Below are positions 1-8,512 of a stretch of DNA of 64,000 nucleotides, piece after piece. The number at the start of each line of letters is the position of its first letter. Positions within the stretch are counted from its first letter, which is position 1. Source of the DNA: Phycisphaerae bacterium. GTDB lineage: Bacteria > Planctomycetota > Phycisphaerae > UBA1845. The stretch spans positions 21,084 through 85,083 of the forward strand of contig JAJDDV010000022.1 in NCBI GenBank assembly GCA_029260135.1. Direction: 5' to 3'. Made by a program: the position numbers and the translations under genes. The notes beneath the pieces are model-generated. The model was not told the DNA's origin, searched no databases, and was given only the letters and a program-made list of their open reading frames with translations.

Positions 1-202
1 GCTGAAACCTCATCGCCCTGGGCCAAACCGCCAGCGAAAGAAGACCGACGCCGATGACGGCCGCGGTCAGATGCAGTGCGTTACCAGGTCCATACTCAGG
101 AAACAGCGTCGCGAGAATTGCCGCGACACCCTGCGCCACGACGACGGCTGGCGTCGTTGTGGCGACGAGTGCTACAACGGGACGTTCGACACTCAGTCTC
201 AT
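1..202 (-). CDS. Partial membrane protein, N-terminal 67 residues
   Basis: The reverse strand is open from an ATG at 202 to the window edge without a stop. A good ribosome binding site (GGAG, 8 nt before the ATG) supports the start. The peptide begins MRLSVERPVVALVATTTPAV and holds two hydrophobic stretches (about residues 8-32 and 43-60) separated by a short polar turn. That suggests at least two membrane segments. The rest lies outside the window, so no family can be assigned. It is transcribed away from the phosphofructokinase gene and shares a 375-bp intergenic region with it. Confidence 0.5.
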   Translation of the reverse strand, partial: MRLSVERPVVALVATTTPAVVVAQGVAAILATLFPEYGPGNALHLTAAVIGVGLLSLAVWPRAMRFQ

Positions 203-577
203 GGTGCGGTCTCCACGGTCAGAACGGAATCCAAAAGAGCGAGTATCCGACGGCAATCGCTACTTCCGTCCCTCGCCTATGGGTCGCAGAGAAGAATCCC
301 GCCAACCGAAAAGCTCACCGAACGATAATGCCCATGTCCCAGTGGGAGCGGCGAGTACTTTAGCAGCGACACCGTCCATCGCCAATCGTCGCCGAAGTCT
401 CTCCACCGCATCGCCCAGGGGAGCTCGCTGCGCCGTCGCATCCACGAGCGCTCCTGACAGATGATCGAGCCCGCTCGATCCGGCGAATTCAGCCCGGCAC
501 CGACAACAGTTGCTCTGAAACGCGTCACATGCCGATAATGACCTGTCAGGGTTCAGGATTCGGAGAGGCTGGCGCAC
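203..577. other. Intergenic region between divergent genes, no gene seen
   Basis: This 375-bp gap separates two divergently transcribed genes, so it should carry promoters for both, but I could not pick convincing -35/-10 pairs. The short ORFs in it have no RBS or recognisable protein character. The only structure I see is an 8-bp inverted repeat with a 2-nt centre at 463-480 (GATCGAGC/GCTCGATC). It is too tightly closed to form a stable RNA hairpin but has the form of a DNA-binding site. Confidence 0.4.
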
Positions 578-1900
578 ATGAACAAGGCGACTATGGGAAT
601 CATCGTCGGGGGCGGACCGGCCCCGGGCATCAACGGGGTGATCGGGGCGGCGACGATCGAGGCGGCCAACAACGGGATGAGAGTCCTGGGTTTTTATGAC
701 GGCTTCCGGCATCTCGTCGGCGACCACCTCGACGCCGCCTGGAACACGGTCGAACTGACGATCAAAGGAACAAGCCGCATTCACTTCGACGGCGGGTCCA
801 TGTTGCGGATTGCTCGCGAGAACCTCCTGGACCAGGCGAGCCTCGAGGGCTCCGCCGTCGTTGGGCCCGACCCGGTGAAGACCGCGCGCGTTTGCGGGAG
901 GCTTCAAGACCTGGGGATCACGCACCTTCTGACCATCGGCGGTGACGATACGGCGCTGAGCGCGCGATTCGTTGCCGAGCACCTCGACGGCAAGATTCGG
1001 GTCGTCCACTGCCCCAAGACGATCGACAACGATCTACCGTTACCCGGCGACTTGCCGACGTTCGGATTCGGAACAGCGAGGCACATTGGATCGCAGATCG
1101 TCGAGAACCTGATGGAGGATTCTCGAACGACGCAGCGATGGTATGTCGTCGTGACGATGGGCCGACACGCCGGGTTCCTGGCGTTGGGCATCGGCAAGTC
1201 GTCGGGCGCGACACTATCCCTCATCCCCGAGGAGTTCCCTCACAGCACGACCGTCTCCCACATCGTCGATGTTCTTGAAAGCGCTATGCTCAAGCGCCGC
1301 GCGATGGGGCGCTCGGACGGGGTGGCAGTGCTCGCGGAGGGGATCGCGTACAAGCTGGGCGACCAGGAAGAACTGTCTCGTTTGCTCGGTCGCGAACTTC
1401 CCGTCGACGCGGCGGGACATCCGAGGCTGTCGGAAATCCCGCTCGCGCGAATGCTCCAGAGAGAGGTTCAGCGAAGATTCAGCGAGCGCGGCGACAAAGT
1501 CACGATCGTCAGCCATACGCTGGGGTATGAGCTGCGAAGCGCGCGTCCGACGACGTCCGACATGGTCTACACGCGAGACCTCGGCCATGGCGGGGTCCGC
1601 CTGCTACTCGATCCGAGACAGGACCTATCTTCCGGCGCGATGGTCACGCTCCAGGCGGGCAATCTGGTTCCGGTTTCGTTCCAGGACATGGTCGATCCCG
1701 CGACCAACCGTACGCGCATTCGACGCGTCGACTTGAACAGCTACACGTATAGCGTTGCGCGGGCGTACATGATTCGCCTGGAGCGAGCCGACATCGAATG
1801 CCCGGAGATGCTGGCCGCCCTCGCCGCCGAGGCCAAGATGACACCCGATCAATTCCGAGAGCGATACCAACACGTCGCGGAGAACGGCGCCCCAGCGTAA
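578..1900 (+). CDS. pfp: 6-phosphofructokinase, probably PPi-dependent
   Basis: Phosphorylates fructose 6-phosphate to fructose 1,6-bisphosphate in cytoplasmic glycolysis. The 440-residue protein shows the nucleotide/phosphate loop GGGPAPGIN (11-19), GGDD at 121-124, PKTIDND at 146-152 and MGRHAG at 194-199. In this family an Asp as the last residue of GGDD, together with Lys in PKTIDND, marks the pyrophosphate-using enzymes. ATP enzymes have GGDG and GTIDND. The reaction is therefore probably reversible and driven by PPi. The ATG at 578 has a GGAGAGG ribosome binding site at 562-568. It converges with the nucleotidyltransferase gene 44 bp downstream. Donor specificity is inferred from motifs only. 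Confidence 0.9.
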   Translation: MNKATMGIIVGGGPAPGINGVIGAATIEAANNGMRVLGFYDGFRHLVGDHLDAAWNTVELTIKGTSRIHFDGGSMLRIARENLLDQASLEGSAVVGPDPVKTARVCGRLQDLGITHLLTIGGDDTALSARFVAEHLDGKIRVVHCPKTIDNDLPLPGDLPTFGFGTARHIGSQIVENLMEDSRTTQRWYVVVTMGRHAGFLALGIGKSSGATLSLIPEEFPHSTTVSHIVDVLESAMLKRRAMGRSDGVAVLAEGIAYKLGDQEELSRLLGRELPVDAAGHPRLSEIPLARMLQREVQRRFSERGDKVTIVSHTLGYELRSARPTTSDMVYTRDLGHGGVRLLLDPRQDLSSGAMVTLQAGNLVPVSFQDMVDPATNRTRIRRVDLNSYTYSVARAYMIRLERADIECPEMLAALAAEAKMTPDQFRERYQHVAENGAPA

Positions 1901-1944
1901 CGGGCTCCGACAGTATGACGAAGGCCAATTAAACGGGTAGCGTC

Positions 1945-3186
1945 TTAGCCTGGCGAGCGCCCGGGCGATTCAAAGTCGCTGACGCGTGCCCCGAGTTCGA
2001 GATACAGCTCGACCTCGTCGTCGGTCATGTCGATGTTGCGGCGGGCCATGGCGGCACAGGCGACATCCAACAATCGCAGATGATCGCCGTTCTTGATTCC
2101 GTCGTCCGTCACCCACCCGAACGATGGAACATACTTGGGGGCAAAGCGGCTCGTTGCCACGGAAGCGCCAAGACCGATCACACATCCCGTCGGCAGGGAC
2201 CCGTTGATCCCGATTTTCGCGTGATCGCCGATGACGGCGCCGAAGAACTGAAGTCCGGTGTCGACCGGCTGCCCGTTGATGGGTACGCGGATCTGCCCGT
2301 AGGTATTCTTGAGATTGGAATTGCAGGTTCCCGCGCCGATGTTGACCCAGCTTCCGACGTAGGCGTGCCCGAGGAAGCCCAGGTGTTGTTTGTTGGTGTA
2401 GCTGTTGATCACGCAGTTGATGATCTCGCCGCCGACCTTGCACAATGGACCGATGACGTTGGGTCCTCGGACCCAGGTATGTGGTGCGATCTTACAGCCC
2501 GGACCGATGTAGGCGGGTCCCTCGATCACGGCGTGGGGGCCGACTTCGACATCGTAGCTGACGTACACCGGCCCGCGTGAGGCGTCAATGACGACGGTGG
2601 GATGAACGTTGGTGCGCTCACCGACGTGGACCTGTGACGAATCCGTCAGCGTGACCGCCGGGTCGAGCTGGGACTCGATCGACGCGTCGGACGAACTCCA
2701 GTCGCTCGCGAGCAGCGCGGGCAAGTCGGCGATGATGTCCCAGGGATAGCGGATCAAGCGACCGCTCGCCGGTTTACGCGGGATTCCCTCGAGAAGATTA
2801 TGGCGTCGCTCGGCGTCGAGAAGATCGGCCGGTGTCATCCGCTCAGCGAGTTCGGCGTCACACCCAATGTACGCCACCTCGTCTGAGATGGTTCCCACAC
2901 ACGGAGCGTGGGGAAACTCGACGCCCTCGTCTACCAGCCAGCGGCCGTTCGCGAGAATGGTACCGCTCTGAACAGGTTGATTGGCGGGGGCACCGCAACG
3001 CTGCGCGCTGACCTTCGCCAGCCAGTCACGTGTCCAGACGCCTGCGACGGGAAGGGCTAGCCGCTGCGTGGTTCGATCCAGCAGGATCTTGCGACCGACC
3101 TGCAACTCAAAGACCGACCGCCAGAACACCAGGGGCAGCAGATTTGCGAAGCCTTCGTCTTCGTACAACACCAGTTGCGTGGCCAT
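1945..3186 (-). CDS. GlmU-like sugar nucleotidyltransferase with hexapeptide repeats
   Basis: A 413-residue protein with an N-terminal domain resembling the truncated nucleotidyltransferase of the NTP_transf_4 type (start MATQLVLYEDEGFANLLPL). From roughly residue 170 to 340 comes a left-handed beta-helix of isoleucine-patch hexapeptides, for example VYVSYDVEVGPHAVIEGPAY. The arrangement matches GlmU-like proteins thought to act on UDP-linked amino sugars for the cell envelope. The N-terminal part lacks an obvious canonical GXGTRM signature loop, so activity is uncertain. I chose the ATG at 3186 because similarity begins there. An upstream in-frame ATG at 3255 would add 23 low-complexity residues. 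Gene ends face those of the phosphofructokinase gene. Confidence 0.8.
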   Translation of the reverse strand: MATQLVLYEDEGFANLLPLVFWRSVFELQVGRKILLDRTTQRLALPVAGVWTRDWLAKVSAQRCGAPANQPVQSGTILANGRWLVDEGVEFPHAPCVGTISDEVAYIGCDAELAERMTPADLLDAERRHNLLEGIPRKPASGRLIRYPWDIIADLPALLASDWSSSDASIESQLDPAVTLTDSSQVHVGERTNVHPTVVIDASRGPVYVSYDVEVGPHAVIEGPAYIGPGCKIAPHTWVRGPNVIGPLCKVGGEIINCVINSYTNKQHLGFLGHAYVGSWVNIGAGTCNSNLKNTYGQIRVPINGQPVDTGLQFFGAVIGDHAKIGINGSLPTGCVIGLGASVATSRFAPKYVPSFGWVTDDGIKNGDHLRLLDVACAAMARRNIDMTDDEVELYLELGARVSDFESPGRSPG

Positions 3187-3234
3187 GGGCGACAGTATAC
3201 TCCGTCGCGAGGCAAACGCACGAGCAAAAAGAAG

Positions 3235-3266
3235 GGGCTTGCGCCCAAGACGCAAGCCCTCGTTTT
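3235..3266. terminator. Terminator-like hairpin upstream of the nucleotidyltransferase
   Basis: A 9-bp perfect stem (GGGCTTGCG, loop CCCAAGA, CGCAAGCCC) at 3235-3259. It is followed by TCGTTTT on the plus strand and preceded by a purine-rich AAAAAGAA tract that would read as a U-rich tail on the minus strand. No gene ends just before it in either direction. It lies 49 bp before the start of the minus-strand nucleotidyltransferase gene, so it could be a leader attenuator or could block read-through. Function is inferred from shape alone. Confidence 0.4.
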
Positions 3267-3607
3267 GAGCCCGAACGGCACAGCCGCCGTAATGCCGATG
3301 AGAGCAACGAGACAGAACCCTTCGATTTACGTGGGTGATTCGCAGGAGCCCGGACCGCCGACCTCAAAAGGGGTCGGTACGTCGTTTGGCGCCTCTCACA
3401 AACCTCCCGAGGGTTCGCTTACGGGTTCAGCCACAAACCGCTCCCTGTCGAACATAGAAGCCGCACCCCTCAGACGTTACCTATTATATCAACCCGACAC
3501 CCCCGAGAACAGAGATAGTTGGTCGAGGAAAAATGGTCGCGTGGGCTTGACTCGTTTTGTGCAAGCCGGGGATTTGAATACGATGGCCTCGAGTGAATCG
3601 AGTTTCG
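3267..3607. other. Intergenic region, nothing recognisable
   Basis: Upstream of the putative small gene before trpA. The long plus-strand ORF crossing it (from 3175) has no protein-like composition and no RBS. I see no tRNA, no repeat and no clear promoter. Confidence 0.35.
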
Positions 3608-3853
3608 ATGACGATCGGCAATCTGAAGCGTGGTGGCCCGGATCGGAAGCCGACAACCATCGATTCAATCAGAGGTTACGATCGACCGGTCGCTCGAAGC
3701 CGGTTTTTTCGAGACGTTTCGTTGTACGTATGGACTTTAGACCTGACATTGATCCTGGCGAGACAGCGTTACGGCGCCAAGAAGCGTGTTTTTTTGAGTG
3801 CAACAGCCCTCTCGTTTTTGGGACCCTGGATCCGCCGGACGGATTCGAATTGA
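3608..3853 (+). CDS. Small hypothetical protein upstream of trpA
   Basis: An 81-residue reading frame starting MTIGNLKRGGPDRK and ending 16 nt before trpA. Its composition is protein-like: a basic N-terminal half, then alternating hydrophobic stretches (VSLYVWTLDLTLILA and VFLSATALSFLGPWI) separated by RQRYGAKKR. This would suit a small membrane-associated protein. A GTG 15 nt upstream (3593) is an alternative start. The spacing suggests co-transcription with trpA. I do not recognise a family, and the RBS is weak, so the gene itself is only moderately supported. Confidence 0.45.
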   Translation: MTIGNLKRGGPDRKPTTIDSIRGYDRPVARSRFFRDVSLYVWTLDLTLILARQRYGAKKRVFLSATALSFLGPWIRRTDSN

Positions 3854-3869
3854 CGTAGCGAGAAGACCC

Positions 3870-4694
3870 TTGCCCACCCATCGACTCGAAACGACGCTGC
3901 CCCGCACCACCGCTGAGCCCAACGGCGTGCTGCTGCCCTATTTGACGGCCGGCTTTCCCGATGCGGGCGTCACGGAAGGACTGATCCGCAAAGCCGACGA
4001 ACTCGGCGTAGCCTGCATCGAGCTCGGAATCCCCTTCTCCGATTCCATCGCCGACGGTCCGGTCATTCAAAACTCGTTTCATTCCGTGCTGGAGAGTGGC
4101 TGGAGGCTCGATGACACCTTCGCACTGGCGGCGCGGATACGGTCCTCGGTTCAATGCGGACTGGCCGCCATGGTCTCATTTTCGCTCGTTCATCGCGTTG
4201 GGCTCGAGCGATTCATGGATCGAGCGTCTGCGTCCGGGTTCGACGGAATCATCCTGCCGGACGTTCCGGTTGAGGAGTCGTCCGCGACGAAGCAAGCCGC
4301 CGACCGAGCGGATCTTTGTTACATCGGATTGGTCGCACCCACGACTTCGGCCGAGCGGCGAGAGACGATCGCGCGCGGATCGACGGGCTTCGTCTATCAG
4401 ATGGCGGTTGCCGGAACGACCGGCGAGCGAACCGACTTGCCGCGGAACTTGGCGGCTGAGGTTAACGTGCTGCGAGCTCTGAGCGGCTTGCCCGTATGCG
4501 TCGGCTTCGGCATCTCAACGGCCCAACACGTTCGCGACGTGTGCGGGATTGCGGACGGCGCGATTGTCGGAAGTGCCATCGTGCGGCGCATTGCGGACGG
4601 CGTTCGACACGGTCTAGCCGGTGAGGCGCTGATCGAATCCGTCTCGGCCTTCATCGCGGAACTGATGAGCGGTGCCAGACCGCGCCTACGTTGA
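3870..4694 (+). CDS. trpA: Tryptophan synthase alpha subunit
   Basis: Cleaves indole-3-glycerol phosphate to indole and glyceraldehyde 3-phosphate. The indole is channelled to TrpB for the last step of tryptophan synthesis. The protein of 274 residues carries the TrpA signature IELGIPFSDSIADGP, including the catalytic Glu and Asp, then the phosphate-binding VCVGFGIS and ADGAIVGSAIV segments of the TIM barrel. I chose the TTG at 3870, with GAGAAG just upstream, because the 24 preceding in-frame residues are not family-like. No trpB is adjacent, and trpD lies on the far side of mnmE, so the pathway genes are scattered. It converges with mnmE 37 bp downstream. Confidence 0.93.
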   Translation: MPTHRLETTLPRTTAEPNGVLLPYLTAGFPDAGVTEGLIRKADELGVACIELGIPFSDSIADGPVIQNSFHSVLESGWRLDDTFALAARIRSSVQCGLAAMVSFSLVHRVGLERFMDRASASGFDGIILPDVPVEESSATKQAADRADLCYIGLVAPTTSAERRETIARGSTGFVYQMAVAGTTGERTDLPRNLAAEVNVLRALSGLPVCVGFGISTAQHVRDVCGIADGAIVGSAIVRRIADGVRHGLAGEALIESVSAFIAELMSGARPRLR

Positions 4695-4731
4695 CCTACC
4701 GAGCCTCAGTCTCGCCCGTGGTCTTCCCGCC

Positions 4732-6138
4732 CTACTTCCCGATACAGAACTTTGCGAAAACCTGTCCGAGCAGGTCCTCTGTCGTCACGGCGCCTGTTAC
4801 GGATCCGAGTAGATCAAGGGCATCGCGAAGTTCGAAGGCCAGGACGTCGGCGCAGTCGATCGTCTCTTGCGCGGACTCGCACAGTGCGATTCCGCGGCCG
4901 ACCGCCTCGCATGCCTCGGCGAGCGCCGCTTGCTGGCGTTCGCTGACGAGTACGCTCTCACCCAGTGCCGTGGACGTGGGTTCGCCGATCGCGCCCGCCA
5001 GCGCGTCTCGCAATGCTTCGAGGCCATCGCCGTTCGACGCGCTGACGACAACGACACGACCGACGGACTCGGCCTCGAAATCGGCGATCCGTTCCTGTAC
5101 TTCAAGTTTACCGGCCAGGTCCTTCTTGTTGAGCGCGACAACGGTCGCTGCGACATCGGACGATCGAACGAGTTCGAGTGCCTTCACCATAGCTGGGTCC
5201 GTCACATCAACCACAAGACAAACCGCGTCGACGCGCTGGGCGGCGGATAGCGTCAGCGCACGAGCCTGCGCGATGACGTCGTCGGCGGCGTAATCCACTC
5301 CGGCTGCGTCGAGCAAGATCGCCTCGGAACGTCCCAGCCGCACCGGTGCCGGGAGAATGTCCCTGGTCGTACCGGCGGCGGCTGCACAAATGGCTCGTGG
5401 CGTGCCACTCAAGCGATTCATCAAGGTGCTTTTTCCGACGTTGGGTCTTCCCAAGAGCAAGATGTGCGGAAGCGCGTCGAAGCGTTCGATCGACACCGCT
5501 CCGTCCAGCGTCTCGCGAAGTCGGGCGGCGATCGCGCTCAAACGACCGCGCGCGTCAACCGGCGTGATGAATTCGATCGGCTCTTCGGCGAAGTCGATGT
5601 CGGCTTCGACCAGCGCAACCAGTTCCGCCAGCTCTTCACGAAGCGCGGTGATACGGCGCGCGAAATCCCCGTCCATCATCCGGCGCGACGCGCGCAGCTG
5701 CGTATCGGTGCTCGCCCGAATCACGCCCGCCACCGCCTCGGCCTTGCCAAGGTCCATCGCCCCGTTCACGAACGCGCGGGCGGTGAACTCCCCCGGCCGA
5801 GCCAAGACCGCACCTCGCTGGACGAGTCGTCGTTGCACCATTTCCAGAGCGGCGGGCGAACCGAGGGTGTGAATCTCGACGATGTCTTGCCGGGTATAGC
5901 TGTGGGGCGAGCGAAAGAGATAGTAGCCCGCCGGTAGCGCGGCCACGTCATCGATAAATACGGCTCCGTCGACGCGGATCGAGCCGGGGCAGCGTGAAAG
6001 CTGGTTGCCGCCTTCCACTGCCGCCACCGAATCGGCAATGGCGATCGCATCCGGACCGCTCAATCGCACGATCCCCAGCGCCCCGTGCCCCGGGGCAGAG
6101 GAAATCGCGGCAATCGTTTCGTCGAGCCGTTCGAGCAT
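4732..6138 (-). CDS. mnmE: tRNA modification GTPase MnmE
   Basis: Acts with MnmG to install the carboxymethylaminomethyl (or aminomethyl) group at C5 of wobble uridine in tRNAs. The 468-residue protein has the N-terminal tetrahydrofolate-binding dimerisation domain (about 1-118) and a helical domain with an embedded Ras-like GTPase domain. GTPase motifs are GRPNVGKS at 230-237, the GTTRD switch, DAAG and NKKD. It ends in the diagnostic C-terminal CIGK with the functional cysteine. I took the ATG at 6138, where conservation begins (MLERLDETIAAIS). A longer start at 6192 adds 18 unconserved residues. No mnmG is nearby. It is divergent from trpD with a 184-bp shared upstream region. Confidence 0.95.
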   Translation of the reverse strand: MLERLDETIAAISSAPGHGALGIVRLSGPDAIAIADSVAAVEGGNQLSRCPGSIRVDGAVFIDDVAALPAGYYLFRSPHSYTRQDIVEIHTLGSPAALEMVQRRLVQRGAVLARPGEFTARAFVNGAMDLGKAEAVAGVIRASTDTQLRASRRMMDGDFARRITALREELAELVALVEADIDFAEEPIEFITPVDARGRLSAIAARLRETLDGAVSIERFDALPHILLLGRPNVGKSTLMNRLSGTPRAICAAAAGTTRDILPAPVRLGRSEAILLDAAGVDYAADDVIAQARALTLSAAQRVDAVCLVVDVTDPAMVKALELVRSSDVAATVVALNKKDLAGKLEVQERIADFEAESVGRVVVVSASNGDGLEALRDALAGAIGEPTSTALGESVLVSERQQAALAEACEAVGRGIALCESAQETIDCADVLAFELRDALDLLGSVTGAVTTEDLLGQVFAKFCIGK

Positions 6139-6322
6139 GTCATGCCCCGGAGAGCTTCCCTGCGTGCAGGCGTTGAATACGGCAGGGATCATTGAGGAAC
6201 CAGGCCGCTCAAGACCGATTGGATCGTACGGCCACGACCGTGTAACCTCAACTCACCATACGCAACAGGTGTGTACCCCAGTTTGGCATTCGGGGCACCC
6301 CTGCGTTTGAGCGAGAGACACG

Positions 6323-7354
6323 GTGGATTCCGAGATCCGTACCATCCTCAATCAACTTGCCGAACGGCGTGATCTCTCATGCGATCAGGCCCGCCACGCG
6401 TTCGACCGGATCATGGCCGGCGAAATCGACTCGCCGAATATCGAGGCACTGCTTCGCGCACTGCTCGCCAAAGGTGAATGCATCGATGAGATCGCGGGTG
6501 CTGCACAGGCCATGCGAACCAGCGCCGTTCGCATCGCCTGCGACCGGGATTGCGTCGACACGTGCGGAACCGGGGGTGACGGAATCAGCACGTACAACGT
6601 GTCCACCACCGCCGCGGTCATCGCGGCCGCCGCGGGAGCGACCGTCGCGAAGCACGGTAACCGGTCGACCACGCGGGCGAGCGGCAGTACGGAGGTGCTG
6701 ACCGAACTGGGCATCGACGTGGACGCCGAGCAGAGCGTGGTCGAGCGTTGCCTGGCTGAAACTCGCATCGGCTTCCTCAACGCGCGGTTGTGGCATCCTG
6801 CCATGCGATTCGCAGCGCCCGCCCGGCAGGCCATCCACGCCCGGACGATCTTCAATCTGCTGGGCCCACTGACGAATCCGGCCGGCGCACGGCGGCAGGT
6901 CCTGGGCGTACCGCGACTCGACCTGCTCGACACCATGGCCACCGTACTGAAAGAACTCGGTACGCTCCACTCATGGGTGGTTCATGGCGACGGCCTGTGC
7001 GATCTAACCGTCACGGGTGTGACGCATGTGGTGGAGATTCGCGACGGCCGGATCGATCGGTTTGAGGTTGCGCCCGAAGATGTCGGGTTGGAACGCGGAA
7101 CGCTCGATGACCTTCGTATCGCGTCGGCCGGGCAGAGCGCACGAATCGTCGAGGCGATTCTGCAGGGGAAGAACGGCGTACCGCGCGACCACGCGTTGAT
7201 GAACGCCGGCGCCGCACTCGTCGTGGCCGGCCTGGCGACTGATCTTCGCGGGGGTGTGGACCGTGCGGCGCAAGCTGTCGACTCCGGCGAGGCGTTGAAG
7301 ACGCTGGAGCGTTGGCGGTCGATCGCGGGCGCGAGCGCCGGCAATACGCGCTAA
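6323..7354 (+). CDS. trpD: Anthranilate phosphoribosyltransferase
   Basis: Transfers phosphoribose from PRPP to anthranilate, the second committed step of tryptophan synthesis. The 343-residue length is normal for the family. Visible motifs are the PRPP/pyrophosphate loop GTGGD (82-86), the NVST segment, KHGNRS (110-115) and LLGPLTNPA. The GTG start at 6323 follows GAGAGACACG. The zinc-ribbon gene begins 14 nt after the stop codon with a strong RBS, so the two are likely co-transcribed. The nearest other tryptophan gene is trpA, 1.6 kb away on the same strand, interrupted by mnmE. Confidence 0.94.
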   Translation: MDSEIRTILNQLAERRDLSCDQARHAFDRIMAGEIDSPNIEALLRALLAKGECIDEIAGAAQAMRTSAVRIACDRDCVDTCGTGGDGISTYNVSTTAAVIAAAAGATVAKHGNRSTTRASGSTEVLTELGIDVDAEQSVVERCLAETRIGFLNARLWHPAMRFAAPARQAIHARTIFNLLGPLTNPAGARRQVLGVPRLDLLDTMATVLKELGTLHSWVVHGDGLCDLTVTGVTHVVEIRDGRIDRFEVAPEDVGLERGTLDDLRIASAGQSARIVEAILQGKNGVPRDHALMNAGAALVVAGLATDLRGGVDRAAQAVDSGEALKTLERWRSIAGASAGNTR

Positions 7355-7368
7355 GGAGATCGAGGCTC

Positions 7369-7653
7369 TTGATTCGCTACGAGTGTGATCGCTGCGGTCT
7401 CAGGATGAGCGCAAACGATCCGCGACGTTTTATCGTCAAGATGGAGGTCTACGCGGCTGCGGGACCTGTCGACCTGGACGCCTACGCGGAGATCGATCAC
7501 CGCAAGGAACTGGCGGACGTGCTCAAGGACCTCGCCGATGCCGATCCGGACGAGGTGGAGGATCAGACCTATCGCCTGCTGCGTTTCGACGTGTGTAACA
7601 CCTGCCGCCGTGCCCTTCTCGCGAGCCCGCTGAGCCGCCCGGACGAACCGTAG
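7369..7653 (+). CDS. Small zinc-ribbon protein
   Basis: A 94-residue protein with two Cys pairs, C6-x2-C9 (ECDRCG) near the N-terminus and C76-x2-C79 (VCNTCR) near the C-terminus, expected to bind one zinc ion. Between them lies an acidic helical region (HRKELADVLKDLADADPDEVE). I chose the TTG at 7369 because a full AAGGAG lies 10 nt upstream and the CxxC motif follows at once. It probably shares a transcript with trpD. I do not know its function. Nucleic-acid or protein binding would be typical of such ribbons. Confidence 0.75.
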   Translation: MIRYECDRCGLRMSANDPRRFIVKMEVYAAAGPVDLDAYAEIDHRKELADVLKDLADADPDEVEDQTYRLLRFDVCNTCRRALLASPLSRPDEP

Positions 7654-7759
7654 GTCCGGTCATGGTGGACGGCTGGGGAGTCCGATTGACGTTCCTGTAG
7701 GCGCTCGCTATAGTCCGCTGCTCGCCGGGCCGATCTAAGGCCCGTTGGGAGTTTCCTTT

Positions 7760-7832
7760 GCCCCCATCGTCTAGAGGCCTAGGACACCGGCTTTTCATGC
7801 CGGCAACAGGGGTTCGAGTCCCCTTGGGGGTG
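7760..7832 (+). tRNA. tRNA-Glu (anticodon TTC)
   Basis: A complete 73-nt cloverleaf. The acceptor stem GCCCCCA pairs with TGGGGGT (with one G-T pair). The D arm contains TAGAGGCCTAGGAC. The anticodon stem CCGGC/GCCGG encloses the 7-nt loop TTTTCAT, giving anticodon TTC. The T arm is AGGGG-TTCGAGT-CCCCT, and the discriminator base is G. The CCA end is not encoded. A toxin-antitoxin pair begins 29 bp downstream. Confidence 0.96.
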
Positions 7833-7861
7833 GTCAGTTTTTGCCCGCGGAGGCACGCACC

Positions 7862-8152
7862 ATGAGTCGAGACGAGGTGCTACGTCGAGTCGCCGAACAT
7901 CGTTCTGAGCTTGGGGCACTGGGAATCAAGTCGTTGGCGCTCTTTGGCTCCATCGCCCGCGGAGAGGCGAGTTCAAAGAGCGATGCCGATATGCTTGTAG
8001 AGTTTTCCCGACCCGTTGGATTGCTCCACTTCGCACAAGTTCAGCGGCTTTTGTCCCGGATGCTCGGTTGTCACGTCGACCTCGTCACACTTGATGCCTT
8101 GAAGCCGAGTATGCGAGAGCGCGTTCTCGCGGAGGCCGTCCATGCCGCCTAG
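7862..8152 (+). CDS. mntA: MntA-type nucleotidyltransferase antitoxin
   Basis: A 96-residue minimal nucleotidyltransferase, the antitoxin of the HepT-MntA type VII toxin-antitoxin family. In studied members it transfers AMP onto a tyrosine of the HepT toxin and so inactivates it. The fold signature is FGSIARGEASSKSDADMLVEF, with G29-S30 and the metal-binding D41 and D43. The ATG at 7862 has GGAGG 9 nt upstream. An in-frame TTG at 7841 would precede the RBS. The next gene overlaps it by 11 nt, implying coupled translation. The position directly after a tRNA gene is a common place for acquired modules. Confidence 0.88.
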   Translation: MSRDEVLRRVAEHRSELGALGIKSLALFGSIARGEASSKSDADMLVEFSRPVGLLHFAQVQRLLSRMLGCHVDLVTLDALKPSMRERVLAEAVHAA

Positions 8153-8486
8153 AGACTGGCGCGAACGACTTGACGACATTATCGAGGCAATTGACCGGAT
8201 CCTGGCCTACGCTGATGGCTTCACGTACGAACAGTTTTGTGATGATCAGAGGACGGTAGACGCCGTGATTCGCAACCTCACCGTCCTCGGTGAGGCGGCA
8301 TGCCACATACCGGATGATGTGCAAGCCTCAACACCAACCATTCCCTGGGCAGACATGCGTGGAATCCGAAATATCGTCGTACACGAGTATTTTGGCGTGA
8401 GTCTGGCAATACTCTGGGAGACGGTGCAACGCGACCTACCGGGGCTCGTCGACCCGCTGCAACAGCTTCGGACCAGCGGACCGTAG
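8142..8486 (+). CDS. hepT: HepT-type HEPN toxin (RNase)
   Basis: A 114-residue helical HEPN-domain protein of the DUF86 family, the toxin partner of MntA. It shows the complete RX4HXY motif: R76, H81 and Y83 in RNIVVHEY. R and H form the RNase active site, and the tyrosine is the residue AMPylated by MntA in characterised systems. Family members cut RNA, tRNA in some cases. The start overlaps the end of mntA. All catalytic residues are present, so the module looks intact. The substrate here is unknown. Confidence 0.88.
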   Translation: MPPRDWRERLDDIIEAIDRILAYADGFTYEQFCDDQRTVDAVIRNLTVLGEAACHIPDDVQASTPTIPWADMRGIRNIVVHEYFGVSLAILWETVQRDLPGLVDPLQQLRTSGP

Positions 8487-8512
8487 ACTCCGCTTCCAGC
8501 GATGAAGGCACG

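Noticed and set aside
260..1009. Minus-strand frame of 249 codons
   Set aside because: Mostly antisense to the phosphofructokinase gene; no RBS and no recognisable domain.
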